DNA from: CAYXZO01 sp964469505
GTDB taxonomy: Bacteria; Fidelibacterota; UBA8477; JABMPR01
Reading direction: 5' to 3'
DNA: 8,218 nucleotides
Assembly (NCBI GenBank): GCA_964469505.1
Contig: CAYXZO010000078.1
Location: 1-8,218, forward strand
A model generated the notes under the pieces. It made no database searches, was not told where the DNA came from, and worked only from the letters and a program-made list of their open reading frames with translations. Each line of letters starts with the position of its first letter. Position 1 is the first letter of the stretch. Position numbers and translations under genes: made by a program. Shown in pieces: positions 1-6,372 of this stretch.

Positions 1-933
1 ATTGATAAACTTCATGGTGATATGGTTGATGAGTACTTGAAAGCCACCCGTCCTTCCTCTCCCGGTTGGCATCAGTCTATCTCCAGCGCCCTTAATGATT
101 TCGCCATCGGTTTGTCCAAAATAATACTAGAAGAAATTTTCATGGGCAAACTTATCTATTCAGGGGGAGATGACTTGCTGGCTATGGTTGCCGTTCATGA
201 TCTTCCTGGAGTCATGTTGGCTTTGCGTTGCGCCTTTGTGGGGCATTTGCCATTGTTAGATGGGTCCTACGCAAAAACTTGGGAATGGCTTACTTGTAAT
301 ACCATGCCCGAAGACATCGATCTTCGTTTACAGCATGGTTATGCACTACTTAAGCATAAATCCGAAAATAAGTTGTTTCAACTGATGGGAAAAAAAGCCA
401 CTGCCTCCATTGGAGCGGTAGTGGCCCATTATAAGACCCCTCTTAATAGAGTGCTGCGAACCTTGAGAGTGGCTGAAAAAATGGCTAAAGACCAAGGGAA
501 TAGAGACGCCTTTGCTATTACTTTGATGAAACGTTCAGGGGGAGTACAAAGCTTCATAGGTGATTGGCGGTTGGGTTCAGGCCTGAAAAACGGTGATATG
601 GGGTTACTGTTCAGGTTGCGCAATTTACTGGCCACCCAAGACCTTTCCCGCCGGGCAAGCTATGCAATAAGTGAAATCGTTCCTGCTCTTCCTATGGAAA
701 AGGATGCAATTCAGGCCACTCTGATGCGGGAGTTTACACGACATGGTTTGAGCAATGTGATACAGGAAGCTGCCGAGATAAAAAAGGAGGCCGCAGAGCT
801 GGCTCGTTCACTGGCGGAGAGAGCATGCACAATTAATAACAGCGCAGACTGGCTGATGAAAATGTTCAATACCGCTGAATTTCTAGCGCGCTCGGGCAGG
901 ACCCTTTGTGAGAAGGGAATGAGCCATGATTGA
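1..933 (+). CDS. cmr2: Cmr2/Cas10 large subunit of type III-B CRISPR complex, C-terminal part (5' end outside window)
   Basis: This is the C-terminal 310 residues of the Cas10-type large subunit. The frame is open through base 1, so the ATG at 22 is internal and not the start. The key motif is the palm-domain GGDD at bases 163-174, set in the context IYSGGDDLLAMV; in this family it coordinates metal for making cyclic oligoadenylate from ATP when target RNA is bound. Downstream, VVAHYKTPLNRVL and DAFAITLMKRSGG are typical of the Cmr2 palm/D4 region, and a helical C-terminal domain follows. The protein should be the signalling subunit of a cytoplasmic crRNA-guided complex with Cmr3-Cmr6. Whether an HD nuclease domain is present cannot be judged because the N-terminus is missing. 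The last 8 bases overlap cmr3. Both Asp of GGDD are intact, so cyclase activity is expected by family knowledge. Confidence 0.95.
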   Translation: MDKLHGDMVDEYLKATRPSSPGWHQSISSALNDFAIGLSKIILEEIFMGKLIYSGGDDLLAMVAVHDLPGVMLALRCAFVGHLPLLDGSYAKTWEWLTCNTMPEDIDLRLQHGYALLKHKSENKLFQLMGKKATASIGAVVAHYKTPLNRVLRTLRVAEKMAKDQGNRDAFAITLMKRSGGVQSFIGDWRLGSGLKNGDMGLLFRLRNLLATQDLSRRASYAISEIVPALPMEKDAIQATLMREFTRHGLSNVIQEAAEIKKEAAELARSLAERACTINNSADWLMKMFNTAEFLARSGRTLCEKGMSHD

Positions 934-2080
934 ATACCGTAAAATCGAACCGGTGGACGTTCTCTATTTCAGGGGCAACCGCCATTTCAGCGGTCCGGGG
1001 GTACATGGTTCTGCCGAAATGCCCCCTTGGCCCAGTGTATTCGCCGGAGCGGTGGCTTCCCGCATTCTGGCCGATCACAACCTCCTTGATTTCATTGCCG
1101 GACACCCCGATGAAGCTGAAAAAAAATTGGCCGAAGTTGCAGGGGAAGATTTCTCATGTGCTTTTCTGGCGCTAACACAAGACAACCGCATCTTCATGCC
1201 TCTACCCGCAGACCTGGTGGTGGAGCAACCGGAAGAAGCAAGGACGCCTGTTATCAGGCGGGTCCATCCGCGAAATATCCCCTACGGCTCAAGCTGTTCC
1301 ACAGAATTACCCAAAATTCCGGTTCTGGAATCACCAGATCGCGCCAAACCCGTAGCGGGCTATTGGCTTGAACTGGATGGCTGGGCTGAACATCTCCAGG
1401 GCCGAATACCAGACAACAACCATTTAATACCTATCCACAAGTTGTGGGGGTTGGATCCTCGTCTGGGAATTGCTCGCGACTATCTCACCCACACTGCGGC
1501 TGAAGGAAAAATTTACACTACAGAGGCAGTAAATTTGCGGAGAGAAATTTTTTTTGTTGCCGGTTTTTCCGGGAAGAATATTCCGGCTGAGGGGCTCCTA
1601 CGTTTGGGGGGTGAGGGACGAGGCGCCCGTATCACTACCTTGGGGACAGATGCTGCTGCCTGGAAGGAATTGGGAAAACCACAGGGAGGATGGCCTGGTT
1701 TCAGAATGATCCTTACTTCACCTGGAATTTTTCCCAAAGGCTGGCTGCCGCCCGGCTGTGAAAAGGAAAATGATGCAATCGTTTTCAGCTGTGGTTCATT
1801 GAGAGCTCGATTGCAGGCCGTCGCCATCAGAAGGCCTGGAACCGTAAGCGGCTGGGATATTCCTCGAAATCAACCCAAACCGGCCCAGAAAGTAGCGCCC
1901 TTGGGCAGCGTTTACTGGTTTTCAGTAGAGACCGGTAATACCAAGGAACTTGAGCCCCTCTGGCAAGAAAGTTTATATGCTGCACTTGAAAACGTAAATG
2001 AAGAATCGGATTTATGGAAAGCCCGCCGGCGGGAAGGTTTCGGCCGTGCCTGGTTCGGCGTTTGGGAACCTGAAGAATAG
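926..2080 (+). CDS. cmr3: Cmr3, type III-B RAMP protein (Cas5-like, crRNA 5'-tag end)
   Basis: This 384-residue protein has the usual Cmr3 layout. The N-terminal block EPVDVLYFRGNRHFSGPG followed by a Pro-rich MPPWPSVFAGA stretch (about residues 8-45) matches the family. A Gly-rich loop, GLLRLGGEGRGAR, lies at about 223-235, and the protein ends with GFGRAWFGVW at about 371-380, the C-terminal RAMP signature. In characterised Cmr complexes Cmr3 caps the crRNA 5' handle beside Cmr2 at the base of the filament. The ATG at 926 lies inside the last codons of cmr2 (8-base overlap), with AAGGGA about 9 bases upstream, so translation is probably coupled. Cmr4 starts 11 bases after its stop. Identity is secure from both motifs and position. 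Confidence 0.95.
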   Translation: MIEYRKIEPVDVLYFRGNRHFSGPGVHGSAEMPPWPSVFAGAVASRILADHNLLDFIAGHPDEAEKKLAEVAGEDFSCAFLALTQDNRIFMPLPADLVVEQPEEARTPVIRRVHPRNIPYGSSCSTELPKIPVLESPDRAKPVAGYWLELDGWAEHLQGRIPDNNHLIPIHKLWGLDPRLGIARDYLTHTAAEGKIYTTEAVNLRREIFFVAGFSGKNIPAEGLLRLGGEGRGARITTLGTDAAAWKELGKPQGGWPGFRMILTSPGIFPKGWLPPGCEKENDAIVFSCGSLRARLQAVAIRRPGTVSGWDIPRNQPKPAQKVAPLGSVYWFSVETGNTKELEPLWQESLYAALENVNEESDLWKARRREGFGRAWFGVWEPEE

Positions 2081-2091
2081 AGGAGATTGAA

Positions 2092-3027
2092 ATGTTTCAG
2101 GAGAAGCGCTTGGCATTTATTTATGCCCTAAGCCCGGTGCACATGGGCAGTGGGACATCTCTTGGGGTGATCGACAACCCCATTCAACGGGAGAGGCATA
2201 CGGGCCACCCCTTGTTCGCCGGCAGCGGTCTAAAAGGTGCGGCCCGCGAAGCAGCCGGGACCGGGGAAAAGGCTATGACCCGGGAGGAGATAAACACCAT
2301 CTTCGGTCCCGATAACAACGCTTCGGAATATGCCGGCGCAGTGAGCTTTGCCGATGCCCAACTCGTGGCCTTTCCGGTGCGCAGCCTTCGGGAGGGCTAC
2401 GTATACGCCACCTCACCCCTGGCCCTGGCCCGACTGGCCCGGTTGGCGGCCATGGCCGGATGCCGGGCGCCGAGCACCGAGCTGCCGGAGCTTTCCGACA
2501 CCCAGGCGGTGGTGATCGACAGCGGCCTGTTAAGCCAGGGCAAACTGGTACTGGAAAGCTACGAGTTCGCTGTCATGGATGAAGGCCACTCCCAGGCCCT
2601 TGGAGATATTGCCGGATGGCTTGCCGACTCTGTCGTGCCCAGTGATGGGGCGTACGGCTATTTTCACGACAAGATAACGCGCCACCTGGTGATCCTCTCC
2701 GAAACCCAGTTTGCCTACTTCGTACACAACGCCACCGTGGTCGAGCCCCATGTGCGAATCGACGATGACACGGGCACGGCTGAAGCTACCGGCCTCTTCT
2801 TCACCGAGAACGTGCCGCCCGAGGCAATCTTCGTGACGCTGTTAATGGCCAGCCGGGAGCGGCGGAAGAAAAACGTCGGGGAGCAGGGCCGCTCCGCAGC
2901 CGAGGTGATGGCCCGGGTGTCGGAGGTGCTCGACGGTCGCCTCTTTCAAATCGGCGGTGATGCCACCACCGGCCGGGGCCAAGTGCTGGTCCGTTTCCTG
3001 AACGGCGTCGTGCTGGAAAAAGCTTGA
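2092..3027 (+). CDS. cmr4: Cmr4, type III-B backbone RAMP (Cas7-like) and target-RNA nuclease
   Basis: This 311-residue Cas7-like protein forms the repeated backbone of the Cmr filament. The N-terminus carries the diagnostic SPVHMGSG...GVIDNPIQRE motif (about residues 14-34). Asp28 sits where the catalytic Asp of studied Cmr4 proteins is found (Asp26 in Pyrococcus furiosus), so cleavage of target RNA at 6-nt intervals is expected. The RAMP motif HPLFAGSGLKGAAR follows at about 39-52, and the C-terminal glycine loop GGDATTGRGQ begins at 288. The start is fixed by AGGAG at 2081-2085, six bases before the ATG. Most of the gene is clearly richer in GC than the upstream cmr2; a hand count of 2401-2460 gives 44 of 60. 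Confidence 0.96.
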   Translation: MFQEKRLAFIYALSPVHMGSGTSLGVIDNPIQRERHTGHPLFAGSGLKGAAREAAGTGEKAMTREEINTIFGPDNNASEYAGAVSFADAQLVAFPVRSLREGYVYATSPLALARLARLAAMAGCRAPSTELPELSDTQAVVIDSGLLSQGKLVLESYEFAVMDEGHSQALGDIAGWLADSVVPSDGAYGYFHDKITRHLVILSETQFAYFVHNATVVEPHVRIDDDTGTAEATGLFFTENVPPEAIFVTLLMASRERRKKNVGEQGRSAAEVMARVSEVLDGRLFQIGGDATTGRGQVLVRFLNGVVLEKA

Positions 3028-3031
3028 GATG

Positions 3032-3039
3032 AGGGAGGG
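3032..3039 (+). promoter_or_regulatory. Ribosome binding site deciding the cmr5 start
   Basis: AGGGAGGG lies seven bases before the ATG at 3047. The earlier in-frame ATG at 3029 has no such site in front of it and would place this Shine-Dalgarno sequence inside the coding region, so 3047 is the better start. Confidence 0.6.
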
Positions 3040-3046
3040 CACGACC

Positions 3047-3421
3047 ATGCAGACCATGGAACAACGGCGGGCTAAATATGCCTGGGACAAGGCCAAGGGA
3101 CAGTCGAAGGAGTACCGCAACCTAGTGAAGTCCACCCCGGCCATGATCATGACCAACGGCCTCATGCAGACCCTGGCCTTTCTGAAAGGAAAAGGTAAGG
3201 AGCAACACACGGCCCTGCTTTCACATATCGTGGGCTGGCTGCACCACACCGACGTCAACCTCCTGGAGGCTGAGGCATTCGATGCGGTGATGACCGAGCT
3301 GAGCAAGATGGATTCCATCCGCTACCAGCGGGCCACCGAGGAGGCCATGGCCATGCTGCGCTGGCTGCGGCATCTGGCCGACGCTGCCTGCGGCGGCGGG
3401 GAGGGGGACGATGGCAGGTAA
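3047..3421 (+). CDS. cmr5: Cmr5, small alpha-helical subunit of type III-B complex
   Basis: This is a 124-residue, all-helical protein of Cmr5 size. The opening MQTMEQRRAKYAWDKAK matches the conserved Cmr5 N-terminus (Met, Glu-Gln-x-Arg-Ala-Lys-Tyr), followed by TPAMIMTNGLMQTLAFLKGKGK and a C-terminal region ending in an R-W-L-R-H-L helix. In known Cmr complexes several Cmr5 copies stack along the minor filament and bridge Cmr2 to Cmr6. I chose the ATG at 3047 because a good AGGGAGG precedes it and because family members begin near this motif; an alternative start at 3029 would add six residues (MREGTT). The 3' end overlaps cmr6 by 11 bases. The gene shows the high GC of its cmr4 neighbour. 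Confidence 0.93.
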   Translation: MQTMEQRRAKYAWDKAKGQSKEYRNLVKSTPAMIMTNGLMQTLAFLKGKGKEQHTALLSHIVGWLHHTDVNLLEAEAFDAVMTELSKMDSIRYQRATEEAMAMLRWLRHLADAACGGGEGDDGR

Positions 3422-5075
3422 ACGGGTGGTGCGGTTTGATCAGCAGGGCGGCGGGGGATGGCGTGGTCCCGGTCGTGGGGGGCGGCCGCCACACGGCGGC
3501 GCCAAGAGCGTCCAGCGCGGAGGACATGGCACAGTAAAAGTTGAAGTCCCGAGGTTTACCCTGCCGGGATATCTGGCCAGACGCCTGAAGGAGATAGCAC
3601 AGTGCCCGCCAGGACACCGGTTTCTCCTATACTTTCAGGGGGCCGCCTATAAGGCGGAGGTTCATTGGCAAAGCAAACAAGAAAAGAAAGAGAAAAGCAA
3701 GGCACTAAATAGCCGGATAACAAGGCAGGAATGGGACAAGATTTATAACGATTATCCTCCAGAGGAGGTCTGGCTTCCACTCAAGGATGCCAAAAAGTAC
3801 GCGCTCAAGTCGGTTTCCGCCATTCCGGAGGTAAGCGAGAAAATGCTTGCCGCCATCCGGGCCCGCCAACGGGCCCTTGCCGCGGCCAGCTTGGGGAAGG
3901 TCTTTCGCTTCCACACCCGTCTCAATGCGCCACTGGCCATCGGCCTGGGAAATCCGCATCCGGTGGAGAATGGTTTCTCTTTTCTCCAGCCGTACGGGAT
4001 CGCTTATATCCCCGGTTCCAGTATCAAGGGCGCGGTGCGCCGAACCGCTGAGGAGCTGGCCCTGGCGCCGGAGGACAACGGCTGGACCATTCCCTTGGTC
4101 TGGGTGCTGTTCGGCTTTGATGCTACGAGCAGCTATCTCGTCCGCTCGGACCACCTGCTTCAGGAGGACGAGCGGAACCCGCGGTCCGCATTTGCCGAGT
4201 ATGCTCGCACCAGGGCCGATACTGATCCACTGCTTTCCTGGTGGCTTAAGCAGAAAGGGATCCGTTCTCCCCTCCCCAGGGAGCAGTCCGGTCTGGCAGG
4301 GGACCCGGCACGCTTCTGTCAGCATCTGCAAGATCCCGGGGAGGCAGGAAGGCAACTGCGCTCCAGCATTCACTGGCAGGGCCTGTTGCGTTTTTGGGAC
4401 GTGTTTCCCGAGGCAGACAGCATGGCCGTGGACATCCTCAACCCGCACCACCGGGAATACTATAAAGGCGATTTAAAAACGCCCGTTGAGACAGAGGCGC
4501 CGAAACCGGTCTTCTTCCTGACCCTGCCGCCGGGCGCCGACATGGTGATCACCTGCGAGCTGGTTCATCGGGGTGAAGACATTCCATTGCCTGATAATTT
4601 GCAAGATTTATTGAAAGCAGTGATTAATGAAACAATAGAATGGACTGGGTTCGGGGCCAAAACCGCTATAGGATACGGTGTCGGAGAAATGGTACGAGTC
4701 GACAAAAATGCCTCTACCGTTTCGGATAATGAATTTGTTGAAATTGAAAAACCTTCAGCTGATGCAAAGGAAGAATGGTCTCATTTGCCGGAAGATTTGG
4801 CCTGGCTTAAGAAAGCCCAGAAGTTGAACAAGTGGGAAGCCTCTGATAATTCTATTTTCCTCGCTGATATTGAATCTTTCTTTGAAAAATTCAACGCGCC
4901 GGGTTCAGGTGCTCTTGACTTTATAGCGGAATGGATTGAAAAAAAATGGCCCGGCATCTTTGCTAATCCTGATGCGGTAAAAGGCAAAAAGAATAAACCA
5001 AAGTATAAAGAACGTCCTAAAAGAATTGCAAAGTTGGTAATTGCAAAACGCAAAATTCAGAAAGGGAAATATTGA
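3411..5075 (+). CDS. cmr6: Cmr6, type III-B RAMP cap protein, long form with basic N- and C-terminal extensions
   Basis: This 554-residue protein contains a Cmr6 RAMP core: PLAIGLGNPHPVENG, then YIPGSSIKGAVRR at about 198-210, HWQGLLRFWDVFPE, and the glycine loop GFGAKTAIGYGVG at about 413-425. Cmr6 caps the crRNA 3' side of the filament. It is much longer than the roughly 300-residue archaeal versions. Residues 13-40 are rich in Gly and Arg (RGG-like, probably disordered). About 115 residues after the glycine loop form a charged helical tail ending in a very Lys/Arg-rich segment. Translation is coupled to cmr5 (11-base overlap; GGAGGG stretch just before the ATG). Base composition falls abruptly near 4575, within the last part of the core: 4501-4560 has 40 of 60 G+C and 4561-4620 has 24 of 60. 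Bases 3640-3770 are another AT-rich patch. The product assignment is firm; the roles of the extensions are unknown. Confidence 0.92.
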   Translation: MAGKRVVRFDQQGGGGWRGPGRGGRPPHGGAKSVQRGGHGTVKVEVPRFTLPGYLARRLKEIAQCPPGHRFLLYFQGAAYKAEVHWQSKQEKKEKSKALNSRITRQEWDKIYNDYPPEEVWLPLKDAKKYALKSVSAIPEVSEKMLAAIRARQRALAAASLGKVFRFHTRLNAPLAIGLGNPHPVENGFSFLQPYGIAYIPGSSIKGAVRRTAEELALAPEDNGWTIPLVWVLFGFDATSSYLVRSDHLLQEDERNPRSAFAEYARTRADTDPLLSWWLKQKGIRSPLPREQSGLAGDPARFCQHLQDPGEAGRQLRSSIHWQGLLRFWDVFPEADSMAVDILNPHHREYYKGDLKTPVETEAPKPVFFLTLPPGADMVITCELVHRGEDIPLPDNLQDLLKAVINETIEWTGFGAKTAIGYGVGEMVRVDKNASTVSDNEFVEIEKPSADAKEEWSHLPEDLAWLKKAQKLNKWEASDNSIFLADIESFFEKFNAPGSGALDFIAEWIEKKWPGIFANPDAVKGKKNKPKYKERPKRIAKLVIAKRKIQKGKY

Positions 5076-5473
5076 AAAAACTTCTGGTTTTATTTAATCA
5101 TAGTCTTCTGCCGGCTCAAATACAGGATATCGAGTCAATGCTACAGGTAGAACGTTTTTTAGAACCACCAGAGACTATAAAAAAATTATGGTCCCAGATT
5201 CCGCCGAATCCGGAATATTTACATGAGTATGTTACTCCCGTCATTAAATGGATTAAAGCGAATGCTATGAAAGGTGATTATATCCTGGTACAGGGGGATT
5301 TCGGGGCAACATATATGGTGGTCGATTACTGTATTTCACATGGATATACACCCATATATGCCACCACCTATCGAGTAGCCAACGAACAGAAAGTCAGTGA
5401 TAATAAGTTAATTACCAGGCATCATTTCCAGCATGTAAAATTCAGAAAGTATGTGCGGTACGGAAAGCCTTAA
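5072..5473 (+). CDS. csx20: Csx20-family CRISPR accessory protein, probable cyclic-oligoadenylate ring nuclease
   Basis: This 133-residue soluble protein has no signal peptide or membrane segment. It matches my recollection of the Csx20 family: an N-terminal LFNHSLLPAQ strand/turn (7-16), LWSQIPPNPEYLHEYV..VIKWIK in the middle, the central GDYILVQGDFGATYMV (68-83), PIYATTYR (94-101) and a basic HVKFRKY near the end (121-127). The alternating beta/alpha pattern suggests a Rossmann-like fold similar to CARF proteins. Small Csx15/Csx16/Csx20 proteins occur in type III loci and, as I recall, have been proposed or shown to degrade cyclic tetra-adenylate, ending the Cas10 signal. The start is TTG, overlapping the cmr6 stop as TTGA, with AAGGGA seven bases before, so it is coupled to cmr6 and is the last gene of the operon. 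Family membership is fairly sure; ligand and activity are inferred. Confidence 0.8.
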   Translation: MKKLLVLFNHSLLPAQIQDIESMLQVERFLEPPETIKKLWSQIPPNPEYLHEYVTPVIKWIKANAMKGDYILVQGDFGATYMVVDYCISHGYTPIYATTYRVANEQKVSDNKLITRHHFQHVKFRKYVRYGKP

Positions 5474-5521
5474 TTGCGTCCATCGGGGAATAACAACTTT
5501 AAGGGAAAAATTCGTTTGATT

Positions 5522-5549
5522 TGATAGTGTCAAGTTAATTGTGTCTGGA
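5522..5549 (+). repeat. Left terminal inverted repeat of IS256-type element
   Basis: It begins TGATAGTGT and ends ATTGTGTCTGGA. It pairs with 6200-6227 with three mismatches, at repeat positions 10, 13 and 15. The transposase stop codon (TCA on the + strand, 5530-5532) lies inside this repeat. Confidence 0.85.
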
Positions 5550-6138
5550 GTTTCCTGTGGACCGGATTTGATTTTTTCCTTTCCAGATATTTCTGGAAGT
5601 AATACTCCCAGTTGCTCAGTTTCCGTCTTGAATATTTCGTATTGATCTCTTTCAGAAGCAGATACAGGAATTTCTCGGCACTTTTTTCGCCTGGTAGCAT
5701 TTCCATGGTTTTTAGCCGTCGTTTCACCTCCTTGATGAACCGCTCTAAGGCATTGGTAGTGTAGACGTAGCAACGAATCTCAGAAGGTAATTGCAAAAAA
5801 GTGGTAATCTCTGGGAACAGCTCTTCCCATTGTTTCACAAGCTGGGGGTAAAGCTTACCCCATTTCAACCGGAAGTTCTGTAGGGCTGCTTGGGCATGTC
5901 CCAGCTCCGGCGAACGGTAGATTTGTTTTAAAGCCTCCGCCACCGCTGCCCGATCCTGGGCCCGTACCTTGTTCAAAGTGCCCAGGGCAGTAACCAGGTC
6001 CCGCTCATAGAAACCATTGCCTTTGGTCTCAGGGTGTTCCTCCAGAAAGATCCGCCGCTCTTGCATCAACATCTGCTCGATAATTTGCTTGATATAGCTT
6101 TCCATTACTTCTAAAATGCTAGTACCAGCGTTTTTCAT
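5530..6138 (-). pseudogene. IS256-family transposase with in-frame loss of the catalytic core (202 codons)
   Basis: The N-terminal part (MESYIKQIIEQMLMQERR...ETKGNGFYERDLVTALGTL, about residues 10-58) is the DNA-binding start of an IS256/mutator transposase. It runs directly into NKVRAQDRAAVAEALKQIYRS and the family C-terminus with YVYTTNALERFIKEVKRR and LYLLLKEINTKYSRRKLSNW. A full protein is about 400 residues; here about 200 between the two blocks are missing, including both catalytic Asp of the DDE triad, while the Glu region (NALER) is kept. The frame is intact, so a truncated DNA-binding protein could still be made, but it should be inactive as a transposase. I chose the ATG at 6138 because AAGGAGG (6145-6151 on the other strand) lies six bases upstream. 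An upstream ATG at 6210 falls in the terminal repeat and has no support. Confidence 0.85.
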
Positions 6139-6139
6139 C

Positions 6140-6184
6140 TTCAGCCTCCTTATTTGTTTCTTTCCTGGTCCACAGGAGGCTGAA
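6140..6184 (-). promoter_or_regulatory. Inverted repeat able to hide the transposase Shine-Dalgarno sequence
   Basis: TTCAGCCTCCT at 6140-6150 and AGGAGGCTGAA at 6174-6184 are exact reverse complements (11 bp) with a 23-base loop. On the - strand transcript the downstream arm contains the AGGAGG ribosome binding site and ends one base before the ATG at 6138. A transcript entering from outside the element includes both arms and would fold the site shut. A transcript starting within the loop would lack the upstream arm. Several insertion sequences use such hairpins to block expression from read-in transcription; here the role is inferred. Confidence 0.6.
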
Positions 6185-6199
6185 ACTATCTTCTCTAAG

Positions 6200-6227
6200 T
6201 CCAGACACAATTGATTTTACACTATCA
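6200..6227 (-). repeat. Right terminal inverted repeat of IS256-type element
   Basis: The reverse complement reads TGATAGTGT...ATTGTGTCTGGA and matches the left end at 25 of 28 positions. A further 11-bp perfect inverted pair, TCCTGTGGACC at 5553-5563 and GGTCCACAGGA at 6167-6177, lies just inside the two ends. Confidence 0.85.
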
Positions 6228-6259
6228 CCAAAAATCCGCTGGTTGTTGGGATTAAGTTT

Positions 6260-6316
6260 GGGGCTAAAGCCCCGCTTGGGGGGAGAGATTTTGGTTCCAC
6301 GAGCTGAAGCTCGTGG
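6260..6316. repeat. Tandem pair of compact hairpins, REP-like, between IS remnant and ATPase gene
   Basis: GGGGC-TAAA-GCCCC (6260-6273) is followed 23 bases later by CCACGAGC-TGAA-GCTCGTGG (6297-6316). Both are perfect stems with four-base loops. The GCCCC arm can also pair with the following GGGG (6270-6281). There is no T-run on either side, so they are poor intrinsic terminators. The 'GGGGC..GCCCC / CCACGAGC..GCTCGTGG' text resembles dispersed palindromic repeats seen in many bacterial genomes, which are sometimes linked to IS200-like transposases. They could still protect the 3' end of the ATPase transcript, whose stop is 57 bases away. Confidence 0.5.
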
Positions 6317-6372
6317 CTATTGAATTAACTCGCTCTTTTCTTTTAAGTAGCTGGAACTGACTCCAGGGCTCT

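Larger units (their letters stand above)
5522..6227 (-). mobile_element. Internally deleted IS256-family element (706 bp, non-autonomous)
   Basis: The element is bounded by 28-bp imperfect inverted repeats (25/28 matches) and contains one ORF on the - strand that matches IS256/mutator-type transposase at both ends but lacks the middle. Typical IS256-family elements are about 1.3 kb, so roughly 0.6 kb is missing. I find no target-site duplication: the flanking 8-mers are GTTTGATT on the left and CCAAAAAT on the right. That fits an old insertion or later rearrangement. It lies 48 bases after the csx20 stop and reads opposite to the cas operon. It could move only if a full-length relative supplied transposase. 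Confidence 0.85.

Noticed and set aside
3705..4451. Long antisense open frame (248 codons) opposite cmr6.
   Set aside because: It lies entirely over a well-supported coding region of high GC, where antisense stops are rare, and shows no family motif.
3847..4476. Second + strand frame of 209 codons within cmr6.
   Set aside because: It is an out-of-frame shadow of cmr6; the RAMP motifs are in the other frame.
6139..6210. Transposase start at 6210 giving a 226-codon frame.
   Set aside because: The extra 24 codons lie in the terminal repeat and the hairpin leader and do not resemble the family, while AAGGAGG supports the ATG at 6138.
6260..6316. Bidirectional intrinsic terminator.
   Set aside because: Stems are good but neither strand has a T-run after them, so a dispersed repeat is the safer reading.
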